This document shows, in pieces, positions 46,344 through 59,057 of a stretch of 64,000 nt of DNA (positions within the stretch are counted from its first letter, which is position 1; the number at the start of each line of letters is the position of its first letter). The notes beneath the pieces were generated by a model. The model was not told the DNA's origin, ran no database searches, and saw only the letters and a program-made list of their open reading frames with translations. The position numbers were made by a program, and so were the translations under genes. Source of the DNA: Albugo candida (taxonomy: Eukaryota; Oomycota; Peronosporomycetes; Albuginales; Albuginaceae); contig CAJNAR010000187.1 in assembly GCA_905220665.1 (NCBI GenBank), forward strand, positions 1 to 64,000, given 5' to 3'.

Positions 46344-47580
46344 TTATTTCACCACTTCGTCCAAAGCTTCATTATTTGACTCCATACACTCTAATAGCAC
46401 ACCGTTTATATAAACGGATGATCCAGTGTAGCTGGGATGCTTTTGTATGTATTGGTGCAGAACTAGACTAACCTGGCCACATGTGTGATGCAGGCGTCTG
46501 CTTCGAATGTGGCGTTTTCGAAAATAGTGGGCAGACTCTTCTAATGTGTAAGTCCATAGTTGCGTGACCGATAAGAAAGTACTCGTGGCCATTTTAGGTA
46601 GAGCATGAGGGCGTGCCTTCGAGACCATCTGCGTGAAGAGCTCCACACGGTGACGTTTTTCGTATGAACAAATAAACCTGCATGGCTATATCCTTATAAC
46701 ACTCTACTGATTCCGTTAAGACTCGCAGAGTTGGTTTTCCTCTAGATTTAGAATTGGAAGAGATGTTTCCGAACGTTGCGTTGTGCCCGATGATGTGATA
46801 TCCGGAGGAAGCTTGAACTCTAGCGAGCTTTGGTTGGATCGTTCCCGTTCGACTTTCTTTGTCGCTTCTTTTTGATTTGAATTCGGCATATGAATGGTTT
46901 TGGAGGCGACCACTGATGCCGTTTTTGCTGGTCTTTTTTGTTTTTCGAGCTACAGCCGGTCGAGTAGCAATGCCTCCTAAGTCCAAAAAGTATGGACTAC
47001 GTTGAACGAAACGTGGTCGCTCTGTAGAAAATGGAGCATTCTTACCCACGCAAAGGGATGAGTTGTTTGCCGAATGCGATTTTCTTGCATACCTTCCCAA
47101 CACGCACCAGTGATTCTGGACACGTGGAGGACGCAAAGTAAACTATCCATGTCGACATAAAAACTCCTTTGAATAAGTTTGCTTCTCGAGAGTATCGAGA
47201 AGAACGCCACTCTTCTTTTCGTGGACGGATTTTGAAACACATCCCTTTCGACCTCAAGACCGACATCGAATACATCCAAATGGTATCGACGTTGTAAGGT
47301 ATCGTACTCTTTGGGGATATACTTCAATAGGAATGTTGTCTTACTGGCACTCTAGTTGTTCATATGCGTCCGTGGACGTTCCCTTCACGCGCACATTTCT
47401 CCCTGGTAGTTTAACACCTGGCCAATGTAAGGACTGTTCAGAAGAGACTCAACCACGGGGTTGCCGTGGTCCAGAAGGAGTGAAGTCAGTAATTTTTCTC
47501 CCATTGGAAACGCGGGCCAATGTGTGGCCGGTTTCCAGAATCATCGGAAAAATTACATTCGCAATCTGGTAAAGCCTGGC
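46344..47580 (-). pseudogene. LINE family B ORF1 relic (copy 1)
   Basis: Minus-strand blocks: about 47570-47330 ('IANVIFPMILETGHTLARVS'), 47327-46977 (116 codons), 47136-46594 (180 codons) and 46646-46344 (100 codons, ending 'LLECMESNNEALDEVVK'). The part 'ESLVRVGKVCKKIAFGKQLI' near 47090 aligns with 'SSDRVVWFRSKIAPKGLF' of the family A ORF1 and with 'IAIGEKQLI' of copy 2. A basic region (about 46850) precedes the C-terminal part. Product: ORF1 nucleic-acid-binding protein, now dead. Confidence 0.6.
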
Positions 47581-47900
47581 GGCCACAGCTTACCAATCCT
47601 GTTACTACTTTATTCTTCATAAAGTGCATTAATTGCAGCAATATCCGATGCTTTCGGTTATGGTAGTTGTACGCGTTATTGCGCCTCCACTCGAGTGTTG
47701 TCTTTGCGCAAGGACTCTTGTGACTTGATGAGCTTTACCAAAGAGTGACGGTTGGTCGGTTTACACTTACAGTTGCGTTGACACCACTCTATACCGTCAC
47801 AGTGGGGTCGGTGTTAGTTTCGATGTCATCACACAGGGGTGATTACCCATCAAAAATCATGCAATCACACAAAACTGGGTGGCTCATGAGGATTCCCATG

Positions 47901-48339
47901 TCACTACAGAGTAGATAGTAGAACCCGGGGTTGTTTCGATGTGTCGATGTGTCGATTTAAACCATTTTGTTGGAGAGGAAGGTTGAAAAGGTTTTTTTTC
48001 GTGCTTTTTTTACTAAATTGGCGGGTTACGTAGTAGCCGGCAAACTGAGAAGTCCTCTCATCAGCACAGTGCCACCTACACCCTAATGAAGAACTGTCAT
48101 GATTGTGCTGCACAGAACTAAAGAATAAAAAGGACGAGGAAGAAGTCAAAATGCTCAAGATCTATAAATTGTCGTGCAGGTTTAAGCGTGTGGTTGAAAA
48201 AAGGCCAAAGTATTCTTACATGATGAACGCTATCGAAACGTGTTCTTCGGATAATGGAAACCAACATGTTGGAAAAAAAGGTCAAGAGATCGAGAGATGT
48301 CGACCTTGAGTCATGCACTTGACTTCAAAAGTGAAGCGA
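47901..48339. other. spacer left of the next relic
   Basis: May include the 5' leader of the minus-strand LINE at its left end. A 68-codon lysine-rich frame (48103-48309) could be the first part of the following relic, but this is not supported beyond composition. Confidence 0.3.
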
Positions 48340-49597
48340 TAAGAGCACAAATTACACCGAAGAAAAAATTTGCAGAAGGTTTATATATGATCGATTTAGA
48401 GCAATTTCAATTCAAAATCAACTGTGAGTGAAAATCGAGGAGGATCCTAAACAACTTGAAAAAAAACGATGCAACCCTCACCAACCACACAAGTTAAAAT
48501 AATCATCAAAGACATGCTTGAATTTGTGCTCGTGGATAGATATTCAAACAAGAAGAAAGAGCTTGTACAGGTTACTGTTAGTGTCAAAGCAATTTGATTA
48601 ATTCTTGTCAGATCAAGAAAAGAACAGGAGCCGAAGCGACATCAATTGAGTCATATCAGTGAGGGTGACAGTACTCTGCAACCGGATGCCTTGATTCAAG
48701 ATTTGGATGGGAGACAAGTTCATTGCAGTGTGCTCGGAAGTTTGGTATCGGTATTGAAAACCCGTCCTGATTTGCTAAATAAGTCATGCACACCCACGCA
48801 CGACATTAACTATGATAAGGTATGAGGATCGCTGCAAAGTGCACATGTATTAAGGTAGCGCAACTAGTCACTTATCTGTATTTAAAATTCGAAAGAACAA
48901 AGAAGCATGTTTCTTATGGCTGCGAAAGCTAGTAACGCTATAAACTGGAGTGCAATCTCTTCTATCCACACAAATAATGTAGTATGAAATCCAGGGACTT
49001 ATGCAAAGGCGTGAGACCACTCGAATCACTACAGATACTGCTAGATAAACACATAGAAATCCCCAGAGAATTCAAACCTTGGCCGTACAGGTGTATCAGA
49101 ATTGGGGCATAAGCTTTCTTGCATTTGGATGTCGGACTTAAATACTGCTCGGGAGAATTTCCTTATACGTCATTGCGCTTCTCTAAGACCAGGATCATGA
49201 CGTAGAAAAGTTCGTGTCGCTTAAAATGAGGTAATCATAGTTCAGTGAATGAATAAACAGATGGCAATGGAGACTAAGAGAGCCTTAAGAATCTGAAGAA
49301 TTACGGATACAAAAGCTATTTGATTTTCATGATGCTCGATCAGACGCTGATGACTTCCTGGGTATCAAGAGTGTAACGCATCCGATGAGTTTACGTGTTA
49401 TTACAACCGTATGAGGTGATCTGTATTTTCCAAACTGACAAGCGTGTCTTGAATCAAGTTTCGATTATGATGGCGAACAAAACGATGAGGTTGCTTGGGA
49501 GACGGTTCGGTATAACGAGAAACTTGGAGAACTTGTTACACAGTGAAAAAGCATTTTGTTTTCACAATATCAAGTAATTCAGAGACCCCAGCATTGA
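48340..49597 (+). pseudogene. unidentified gene relic, three blocks
   Basis: Block 1 (about 48345-48425): 'KKKFAEGLYMIDLEQFQFKI' running into GTGAGT, a donor-like site. Block 2 (48469-48825): 118 codons, one stop, 'KIIIKDMLEFVLVDRYSNKK', 'SEGDSTLQPDALIQDLDGRQ', 'VHCSVLGSLVSVLKTRPDLL'. Block 3 (49289-49597): three stops, 'LFDFHDARSDADDFLGIKSV', 'FDYDGEQNDEVAWETVRYNE'. Reading as one intron-bearing gene of 300 or more codons is inference. Family not recognised. Confidence 0.4.
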
Positions 49598-52500
49598 TTA
49601 CCGTTGCTCTGCTAATTGACTATACTTTAGAGGTTCATCACACGCCTTAATAAGACATGGCTTCTATATATCCTGTAACACTTTAGTGGTCGCAAAATGG
49701 TTCATGTAGCATCATGTGACTTGTGGCAGCACGAGTAAGATACGAGGTTTGATGCATTACAAATGCCACATCGTACAACCAGGACGAAGATTGGTAAAAC
49801 CTTGAATCTCTCCACTACCAGATCTTAGTAAAGAATAAATTTGTACTGCTCTTATATTGGTATGACTGGTGGGTAATCGAGCGCATGAACATTCAACTGA
49901 ATCGGGTGACTTCCGAGTCGGGCACAACCGTGCCTCTCACGGGACTTGTACCGAATCGGCAATCACTTATGTGACACCATACGTTTCTCGATATGTAGAT
50001 TCGTGCGAGCTTCACAGAAATACCTATTCCGCCTCGAGCTCATCCAGCATTTCCGATGTCTTGTTGATGTCACATTAGGAGAAAACTGGAATGACACATT
50101 GACTGCTCATGCACAAGTTGGAATTCATCATACTGAGTTGAGTAAGTTTTCCTTCATGACTGGGTGGCAAGCAATGTAGCTGTCAAATACACTCAATTGA
50201 GCTTCGACACGGTTATCAACATAATAAGCACCGATGATTTTCCTTCTTCTGTAGTAATTGAGAAGAGTGTGTAACTATTCAGATGCAAGCCCAGGCCTGA
50301 ATGAAGCTTTCTCTCGAGACAAAAGCTGGTAGTTTCTTGATAGAAAAATCAAGTAGAAAGAAGGTACTTTGGAAATGATCCTGTACAAGTACGTCTACGT
50401 TCGGTAAAATTCGAGCGTTTCGAAGCGAAGCGATATTTGGAATCGTGCATCATTTTTTTTCCGGAGAATTTGTTTTAGTTATCACTGAATACGTACATGG
50501 CTGTTTTGCAACCTCGATTTCCTCATTGTTGAAGATGGGGATATTAAAAACTCCTTTATGGTAAATACTAGTTGATTAAAGCTTTACTGCCGTAAGGATG
50601 CAAAAGTGAATCTGTCGACGGGCATGCATGATGTGGGGGCTCTAGGATCAGCCTCAAAAACATTGTGATATCTCGATTCTATTAAAGTGAATAGCTCAGA
50701 TGCAAGTTGTTCTGCAACATTCGGACCTTACTACGTTAAATAGATGATAAGATTCTCCGCTCTACTAAACTAAAATAAATGACAGCAACATGAACCAAAA
50801 TAAGTCATTTCTGAAGTGAAAAATAGCTATTTACCATCTACACTCCGATGTTTGTGTCGGATGTATTTGACTCGAGTGACAATATATCTACAGGTATGCC
50901 TTTTGCATCACGAGAAAGATACTTGTAGCACCCACTTTCATGTACATCAATGCTAGAGTTATTTCTCAAAGTGCGATCTGTTACAACTTTACTATCAACT
51001 CAACTCGTGGGAAACGTTAAGACGGTGGGACCATAGACCCTTTAACTTCATCGACACTTACCGCAATACCAATCTTTTTACCGACAACATACTCCTATCA
51101 TTATGGGCTCCTGAATTGAAAGATATTGATTAACATCCATATTCATACGTGATAATAATTTAGAAACTTTGATTGTTTCTCGTATCTCTGTAAAACGCGA
51201 TATCCGGTATGTCCTTGTTTTTGTAACGTTCTCATTTCAAATATGATGTTCCATCCTCCCTACTTAGGCTTGGATGGTTCTATGATACACCCGGAATCCT
51301 TTGATGCTCGTAGACGAGTCGTAGGAGGCAGCGAAAACATTGAGCAATTTCGCTCAATGACCATGACACTCATCATTTTGAAGAGGTGAAGTGAAAATCG
51401 GCTTGATTTATTTACAGACGCAGATCAAAGTATGAATTCAGACGAGCGATCTCTTCCGTAGCGATACGCTGGCCCAATCAATCTCTTTCGCGCATCATAA
51501 ATTGGAGTCAGCTTCACTCAAGCCAAAATGAAGCGAAAGATTGTCGTACATAACGGAATTATGTGCGTCCATCATTGTTGATTTCTTAGATAAGCGATTC
51601 ATTGCGTCTATCTTGTTCAGACAGCTCATATCGTTTTGACGTTTTTGCTTGGTAAGATAAAAATCACAGTCAGATGTGATATTTATCTTGTTTCTTCTCC
51701 GGAATAAGAGGGTCCCACTCGAATTATCACGAATTCAATAGCACTTTCCTTCTCCATCAGCGCTTCGCAGTTGCATTTAAATCTTTGACACTTTATCATG
51801 TTCATTTGCGGAGATACTGACAAAAACCTCAATACTCATAGCTCCGTGATTTCTCAGCATGATATTGATTTTGTCTATGGTGAATTACCACTATTCCCTG
51901 CTTCTTCCTCGCTCTATCAGCTAGTTCTATTATATAAAAAAGAATGCGACTAATCTAAACAATAATATACTCCATCGATTTGGAAGACACCTATATTGCC
52001 GTGCGTACTAAAACGATTCTGTAATGAGTGACTCCAAGTCTCATCACACTAGGTAAATGTTCGTTTTATTAGCTGCATTAGTTGACAAAGATCGCGTTAG
52101 TTTGGTACGGAAAGAATAGATTGTGTTTCTACAGCCGCAAGAGATATAAAGGTACAACTTGAGCACGGTATTATGCGTGAACATGGGATAACAAAGTTGC
52201 TATTTGTCTCTCTTCGTTTCCTTTACATTATGGCATGACGGGAAGCTCCAATAATACTCCACAACCTCCCATTGTACTGTGGAGTGCAGCGCGTTCGTGT
52301 CCGTATTGAGGACGTGGACATGAAACGTTTTGACTAGTTTAATAGCATCGCTAGCGCCGATTTCTGAGGCTGAATATATTGACAGGTGATTGCGCCATAT
52401 TACTGCACAAATATACGTTCCTTGAAACATGAAGAGTCTCCTTGCTCAATGATAAAGGAAGATTGAGCTTGCATAAAATATCATTACAGGACATGGTGTG

Positions 52501-53648
52501 TGAGTATCTTGATGATGATGGGTATGACCGTGCATCGATGGACACTAAAGATATTCTGCTGTTACGAAGCCACTGGATTGAATAATGCAGTGCTTCCATA
52601 CAATTTAGATTCTCTCTCTGATCCACTTTGAAAAAATACAACACTCGACAGACTGTAATACTATTCATGACAACTTGATCAGCGTCGTCGTTTCTAAATC
52701 CTACAAAGAAAATGCTCGTGTATATCAGCGACGAGAAGCTTATCTGATGATGTCTATTGTAGTTGTGTGTACATCTGTCGAATGATGGAGTCGGGTCGAT
52801 TAACCTCCGGTGAAAAAGTATAGCATGGTGGTGAAACAACTGCACTTGTTGTAAGAATGCCTAGACCGAGAAGGATTGCTAATGTGCGTTTTTGCTTTGA
52901 CCTCTTCATTCGTAATAGTGTTCAATGTTGAGACGTCACCAATTCAGAAAATTGATGAATTCGAAAGACCAACCGATCCCATTGCATCTCAACAAAGCCA
53001 CGAAAATACCTTATGACATTTTTGTTGGCTTCTGCGCTTTAATATAAGAGCAGAAATCTACGTTGCATATAAGTAAGGTGCACGTCCTACTTTACTAAGA
53101 GACACGAGAATTTGTCCGATCCACGTTCGGCAGCCTAAAGAGTAGCGAGGAACAATCATAGATTGTGAATTAGATAGGAAAAACGCAAGAAAGGAATCAA
53201 TATAAGCAAAGCATATTTTAATACGTGCGCTTCTCAGTTTTTCCAGTGTTTTTGCTTCTGAATAGCACCAATGACTGACTATCACATGTCCTCCTTGTTG
53301 TACGTTTAGTAAAATCCTACATCCTCGTCACAGCACGCTTTTCAATCACTTCCATGAACTACTGAGACCGTTCTTTCTTGCTTTCATTTCATTATACTGC
53401 AAAAACAATGAGTCTCCTCTCTCTACCTTTATATACGACCATCAGCTTGCTAGAATACTCATGATCAAGAAATATACAGGATTTGCTAATCGTAATATCG
53501 ATATAAGAGTTGTATCTTCTTGACTTAGACTTAAGCACGATCGTACAAAGAGATCAACATTAGAAAATCATCATATACACCTTACATTCGGAAAGCGCAT
53601 GACCGATTCTCGAAAGCATCGTGCAACTGGTGGTGTTCCCACCAGTAA
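49598..53648. other. 4 kb, no confident gene
   Basis: At 49946-50179 a plus frame ends 'DVTLGENWNDTLTAHAQVG' and 'SKFSFMTGW', which faintly resembles the end of an LTR-retrotransposon integrase, too weak to call. Near 50300-50470 another plus piece ('RRYFGNDPVQVRLRSVKFER') looks protein-like. A 164-codon minus ORF (52351-52845) has an unnatural composition and near-chance length. Confidence 0.3.
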
Positions 53649-53876
53649 AGAATTTACTTTTGCAATGGAATTGGTGGGGCAGGAGTACAACTGCTAGAGT
53701 CGCTTGGATATTGCATTGGATGGAGCCGACTGCTTCAGGCGAATGAGACGATTGAGAATCCATACACGAAGGAGTTGTATCGCTTTTATTGCCTGAAAGG
53801 ATATTACAATGATCTCGCATCGCTTTTGTGTCTTCCAGAGAAGTTGCTAGAAAGCCTCTCTTTCACGCTCCTTTAA
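53649..53876 (+). pseudogene. unidentified coding fragment
   Basis: A plus frame of 75 codons without stop and without a suitable start: 'CNGIGGAGVQLLESLGYCIG', 'WSRLLQANETIENPYTKELY', 'RFYCLKGYYNDLASLLCLPE', ending TAA 53874. It may be an exon or a relic. Family not recognised. Confidence 0.35.
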
Positions 53877-56800
53877 ACGTGAATAACTTTTTATTGAATC
53901 GATTGTACCTAAATTTGAAACTTCTTTACGTTTTGATCCTTTTGTATTCTGTACGAACATTGATAAAGATCATGTCGTGACGTGACTGTTCGTGCACTTT
54001 TTTAGCTATCTTGACAATGTATAGGCGCGTCGAATCAATTAATTTAGTCCTTACCTCTTACTAGGATGTCTTGGAACTTAAGAAATATTACGATGCCTTA
54101 ACGCTTACACGGCACTGCAAATTCGAGCGCTATAATAGGCGAATGAAATGTCAAATGAAGATTGGGGAACATAGCAACCAAACGCTAAGAAGATTGACAT
54201 ATACATCTTTCTTTATATGAAAGGCGAGATATGCAAGTGTATCGCTGAATTCGCAGCACAGTGTCGAGAGTTCTGCGGAATGAATTGAAGCCGTAAGTAT
54301 TGACAAACGAATCTTTCATCGTAAGACAGCAAGAGCAAAAATTTAGATAATTTGGCATACCAAACTCCCCATCGTTCGGTGATCAACTGAAACATAAGAA
54401 CAGCTTGGATCTCTTACAGTAGCAACCATCATTCGAAATCTTCTGTGAGAAATTCTAGAAATTTATCACGGATGGGTATATAGGTTTTATCGATAAAATT
54501 CTCCTTCTCGATTGAAAAGGGCAAGTGGTCTATCAATCCTCGAAATATTCGTTCCTGATCACATATGGGAAACATCCACACACAAGTCGATGGATTAAAC
54601 GAGCGACCGCATTGCCGTCAGCGAATGCTATTAGACCATGCCGTTCAGCCTGGATTAGATATTGGCCGTCGTTAGAGTTGCTCGCCATAAGAATTAAGAC
54701 GAGTTTTGTTTGTAAACGCTTCAAGTAATTCGACTGCCAGTACAGAGACAAAAAAGGTAGGATGCATAAACATCCGAAGAAAAGAACGAATGATTTGCTC
54801 TAATCAAATCTGCAGAGCTACCCAGAAAAAAAACACGGTACGGGATGGTACCATACTCATCCGTTCATGTGGAGACTTCCGATTGCTGGTCTCGTCCAGG
54901 TCACCCACTTTTGAATCAGCGGTCCTATGAATATCATGGAAAACCTTCGCTGAGAACCTTCTTTGTTCGCCTGATAAACAAAGAATCCAAGTGTGATCCA
55001 CTCGGGATTACATGCGAAGCGTCCAGCATAGTTATCATAACATCTTATGCAAGTATCGTCAGCTATGATACTTGAATTAAGCGCTGATAACGCTTCTCAA
55101 ATCAGTCAAATGAAAAGAGATGCCAACTGAGCGGTGTTATTCTACGTGTTTTGCTTGATATTTTGAATCACTTTCAGTTGACCACAGCAACGGAGCAATT
55201 TTCTCAAAGTCTTTCACGTCATACCAGTAAAGCTCTTTTGATTCTTACGACGAAGATGCTCATTCCTTCCAGGAACCTTTTTTAGGGAGTCGATCTCGAA
55301 ATGAATTTATATGGTAACGAGCACTATCGTTTCATGTCCGTTCCAGCAATATAAATGCAAGTAAAGAAGAAATACTGCTTTAAAAAATTCAATACGAGCT
55401 TACACCAGTAAGAATCAATTGATTGATTAAGCAGCAAGAAATTTGTCATCAAACACTAGTCGCTCACGGACGCGTGATACAAACGAGAAGAAATATCTCT
55501 GCAATGGTAATTTATGATTGATGTATGCAACGATCAAAGTTGCTTTGTGCTTTTTTGCCATTCTGTAAATTTGCGATATTTGCTCTTTCTACTCTAGGAG
55601 CTCTTCGCCGTTTTGTTTGGTAATCATTACCAGATCTTGACCAGGTGATACAGCGACAAATTGTCGAGCATGGAAGAGGGAAGGAGCGCCTGACGTTTAT
55701 TTCCAAATAGGGTTGATAAAAGCGTATGATACTAACCAGAGATCTGAGCAAAAATACTAGTTTATGGAGACTATCTTGCTCGAGAAGAGATTCCGTTCTT
55801 CGTAAAGCCTTTTGTCTGACGCGTTCGCGAGCTTTTGTCGACGGCGTTTTTGCGACCTGTAAGATAATTGAATTGTAAAAAATCTATTACTGCTACATTT
55901 TCTCGCAAAGAAATGGCGGTTTCCACCTTTCTAGTCTTGCAGAACGGCTAGCTAAAGTTTTTTATGTGTCCGGAATAGTTTGTCAATAACAGCGAATTGT
56001 AGAGCGTACATAGGCTCTGAAATGAACAAATACCTTAACTAAGTCATTTACCACAGTGCTATCGTTTGACGAATGGCTAATCGAAAATATGCAAGTTTTC
56101 TTTCCCCCTTCTTCTTATCGGCTCCAGTGAACAATGGTCAGATGAAAATGGTTCTTCGCTGTATTTCGCGCAGATAGTAGAAAGTAATTATGGACCGCTT
56201 TTTTTGCTTTCTTGGCGATGCGGTAACTACATTAAGTGAGGCGCATACTAGACGAATTTCGTGACTTTGATTGGCTTATGTAAAAAGAGAGCAAAAACGA
56301 AAACAGACTATCTAAACAAAGTTTCCCTCCTGAGATTTCGAAGTATCTTGACGTAGTTTAGATTTGTGTTTTATCCTCGCTAGGAGTGTGATCTCAGCAT
56401 TCACAATTTGGGTGAAAATTAGGATTGCGTCCATCCACGAAGGTGTGATTCTTTATTCATTATAGACATATGCTAATTGTAAGTTTCTGTCGCAACATTC
56501 TATTATATCTACTACCTTCAACCGAAACTAGAAAAGCATCAAAGCTACATATCTCATTCTACGAACAATCAGACTGAATAACATTTCTCACAGCGGTTCT
56601 GATAGTTATAAATGAATTGGCCCAGGATGTCTTAACCAGCATATCAATGACGCGACTGTTAGGTCCGATAGTTTTACCTGTAACATCGACATATGATTTC
56701 TCTTTTGCATACAACCCTGCTGTCGAAAAAGTATACTCTGTCACATTTGCGAACACTTACAAGCTTTCCGGAACGCGTATACTTTAACTGTATACTTTAA

Positions 56801-57238
56801 CTGTATACTCCAAGGGATGAAATATCAGCCACAACACGGTACGACTACTCACCCACACTTCTGCTTCCGATGAAAAGTGTAGCGCGATAGGTATGTTCAG
56901 CAATGAAAAACGTAGATCGCACTAGAGTACAAAAAAGGAATCAAGGTCCAGCATCATAGTCATTCTGTGGAGCTCACATCATGAGCAGCTAGTTTATCAT
57001 ACTGGAAAAGATTACTCCATTTTTTTAATTACTGCTACTGATATCTCTTGCAAATTTTCACAGATTTTCTTCCTCTGTCAATAAAACAAATTTTCTTGTA
57101 ATAATTCCTCAACTATGTATACCGTCCGGCAACAGAGTATCGGCGTGAATAGTGTAATGGCTTCACGCGCTTTGATACAAAATTCCATATGATGCAGTTA
57201 TTACGATACCATTGCAATGAAATTTATACGAAAAATCT
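53877..57238. other. 3.4 kb without confident gene; short tandem repeat
   Basis: Minus-strand frames at 54533-54751 ('NDGQYLIQAERHGLIAFADG') and 56559-56756 look somewhat natural but are short and unplaced. A 13-base unit GTATACTTTAACT is repeated two and a half times at 56777-56809. Confidence 0.3.
56777..56809. repeat. 13-bp tandem repeat, 2.5 units
   Basis: GTATACTTTAACT at 56777-56789, an identical unit at 56790-56802, and a partial GTATACT at 56803-56809. GTATAC is itself palindromic. No function suggested. Confidence 0.85.
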
Positions 57239-57683
57239 AATTGGAATCGAAGATACGCTGTCCAAGAATCCCATTTTGGTCATTTCGTGTATTATCGGCC
57301 ATCACCATATTCAGTGTCTTATTTTGTACCAATCGGTCCACCAGATCATACGCTTGTTTCTATGATTTGCTGAAATGTCGCTGCAGCGCATAGTGGATGT
57401 CAAAGCAGAACAAACAAGCGGTATAAATCGTAAAGGCGCAAGTTCTGAATATCGACTTTGGTTCGAACTGCATCAGCAAGCGTGTGATCGGTACCAATAA
57501 TTGGACCACTTTCGATGGAATCTGAGTCCTTTTACTCGCTATATCAATCATCTCTGCTGTGACCGCCACACTCACGGAATCTCGAAGTTTCCTAAGTGCT
57601 TGTTCGGAAGGACTAGAAGTCGATTGAATTTGAGATGCTGCTAAATACTTCTTTAATGAAGTAATGAGTTCAGAGATAGTCAT
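57239..57683 (-). pseudogene. unknown protein, one internal stop
   Basis: From ATG (complement of 57681-57683, just after an in-frame TAA) a minus frame runs 148 codons with only one stop, TAG at the complement of 57360-57362. Before the stop: 'MTISELITSLKKYLAASQIQ', 'LRKLRDSVSVAVTAEMIDIA', 'PSKVVQLLVPITRLLMQFEP'. After it: 'KQAYDLVDRLVQNKTLNMVM', 'RNDQNGILGQRIFDSN'. Mostly helical, no membrane segment or signal peptide. The natural sequence on both sides of the stop suggests a recent nonsense mutation, a sequencing error, or a real 107-residue product. Family not recognised. Confidence 0.45.
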
Positions 57684-58909
57684 TTATTGAGCGATTGAAG
57701 AAGAGCTTGGAGAAAGTCCGCGATCCAGTTTTGGAAATGACAACAGTATGTTGTCATCCAAGGTGCCTCTTCGGTGCAATGTGGTTGATAATGGTGACAT
57801 GACTGTATTATGAACAGTATACAGGGATGGTTCATGGAGCTTTGCTTCCCATGGAGTCCAGCAATGTGATATGCGCGTTGAATATAGAACATTCACGGAT
57901 GAGCTTTATACATATTTTAGTTACAATGGTATGGATAGGATTGCTAGTACTTTGCACTGATAATCTTATTATCACATGGTCTCTGTGGACTTTTGTTTAC
58001 CAAACATTGCTGCAAAACGTACTGCTTTGATCCTTAACATCAGAGGGCTCAATATCTGCAAGCTCACAGAAAAGGTTCTTTTTAATCCTTTTTCGAGCTT
58101 GAAGGAAAAGGTTCCTAAGACTCTCACACGTCACGACCCCATAATCGCGATTCATCTTTGCTTCATAGCCAGTCAAAACGTCATTTACTATACATCCCAT
58201 TGTTGTTGGCTTGTTGATATACAATCCTCTAGATTCCTTACATAGTATCTACTACGTGTACGACATCGCCATAGCATAACTTGATTCGACTAGACACATC
58301 TTTTGTCTGCAATAATTTAAACCAGCTTTTGTGATTTACATCTGCGATACACCCATGCATAAGTGACATTCCCCGCTCGTTTCTATATCCTTACTCAAAA
58401 GAATCAAGAATTTTCTCACAATCTTCTTCCACATGTCTTCTCAGCCTTCCGCGGAGCATCGGGACTGTGTTATCCTTCACAATAACATTGGATATTTGAG
58501 TTTAGTATTCCTCTTCCGCTTTTATTACTCTCTCAAATTCCCCATTGCTTCCCCCTTTTCCTTCTATTTTATTCTAACACAGCAAAAGTGTGTGATCTTT
58601 ATTCCCTGAACGAGTATAAAACCTTCATTTCAAGTACATTGCTGATCGGCCTTTATTTTTTCGAAAGAGCGATAAAGACGTTTCATTTGTTGCTAAATTA
58701 CGAGCGAGTACATTGCTTCTACTCTCCAACAATGAAATTCATTACCACCGAATACCGAATTGGATCATTCTTTCTCACACCTGTATGTATTATTTACCGT
58801 GCCCAGCGAAGCAAAACCATAGTATTTTTCTTCTTGATTTCTCCAAAACTTCTGCTTCATCTCAACGTATAGCATTGACATGAATCTCGTCAATTTTTTC
58901 TCCTGTAGG
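57684..58909. other. spacer; uncertain minus-strand frame
   Basis: A minus frame at 57997-58224 ('MNRDYGVVTCESLRNLFLQA') could be an upstream exon of the gene at 57239-57683. An overlapping plus frame is equally open, so nothing is called. Confidence 0.3.
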
Positions 58910-59057
58910 CTTGTAAGTTTTTTGTGGTCGACTTGTACGCTGGATGTGGTATATCATGGTACATTCAGTATGCCAGAGCCACCAAAAAGCATTGCGAAAG
59001 TTTGTTTATGCAAAATCTCAATGTCGAACAAGACCAAAACTTTCCAAAATTGAGATA
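58910..59057 (+). pseudogene. possible terminal exon of an unknown gene
   Basis: A pyrimidine-rich TTTTTTCTCCTGTAG ending at 58909 looks like a 3' splice site. The frame after it reads 'CKFFVVDLYAGCGISWYIQY', then 'ARATKKHCESLFMQNLNVEQ' and stops at TAG (about 59055). 'VVDLYAGCG' resembles the SAM-binding motif I of methyltransferases. Another plus frame is open over the same bases, and no upstream exon was found, so this is tentative. Confidence 0.25.

Larger units (their letters stand above)
43600..47900 (-). mobile_element. LINE family B, copy 1, heavily decayed
   Basis: Minus-strand LINE of about 4.3 kb, recognised from ORF1 and ORF2 pieces that match the plus-strand copy at the right edge of the window. 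The distance from the ORF1 motif 'MESN' to the start of the endonuclease is about 540 bases in both copies. Every part is broken by stops and frame changes, so it is much older than the telomeric LINE. Ends are approximate; no poly-A tail or target-site duplication seen. A run of ten G at 46132-46141 lies between ORF1 and ORF2. Confidence 0.75.

Noticed and set aside
49946..50179. LTR-retrotransposon integrase end
   Set aside because: Only a Trp/Asn/Thr pattern near 'ENWNDTL' and 'FMTGW' agrees; no protease, reverse transcriptase, RNase H or LTR seen nearby.
52351..52845. Clean 164-codon minus ORF
   Set aside because: Rich in His, Ser, Leu and Arg without any recognisable pattern; a few ORFs of 150 or more codons are possible by chance in 64 kb of A+T-rich DNA read in six frames.
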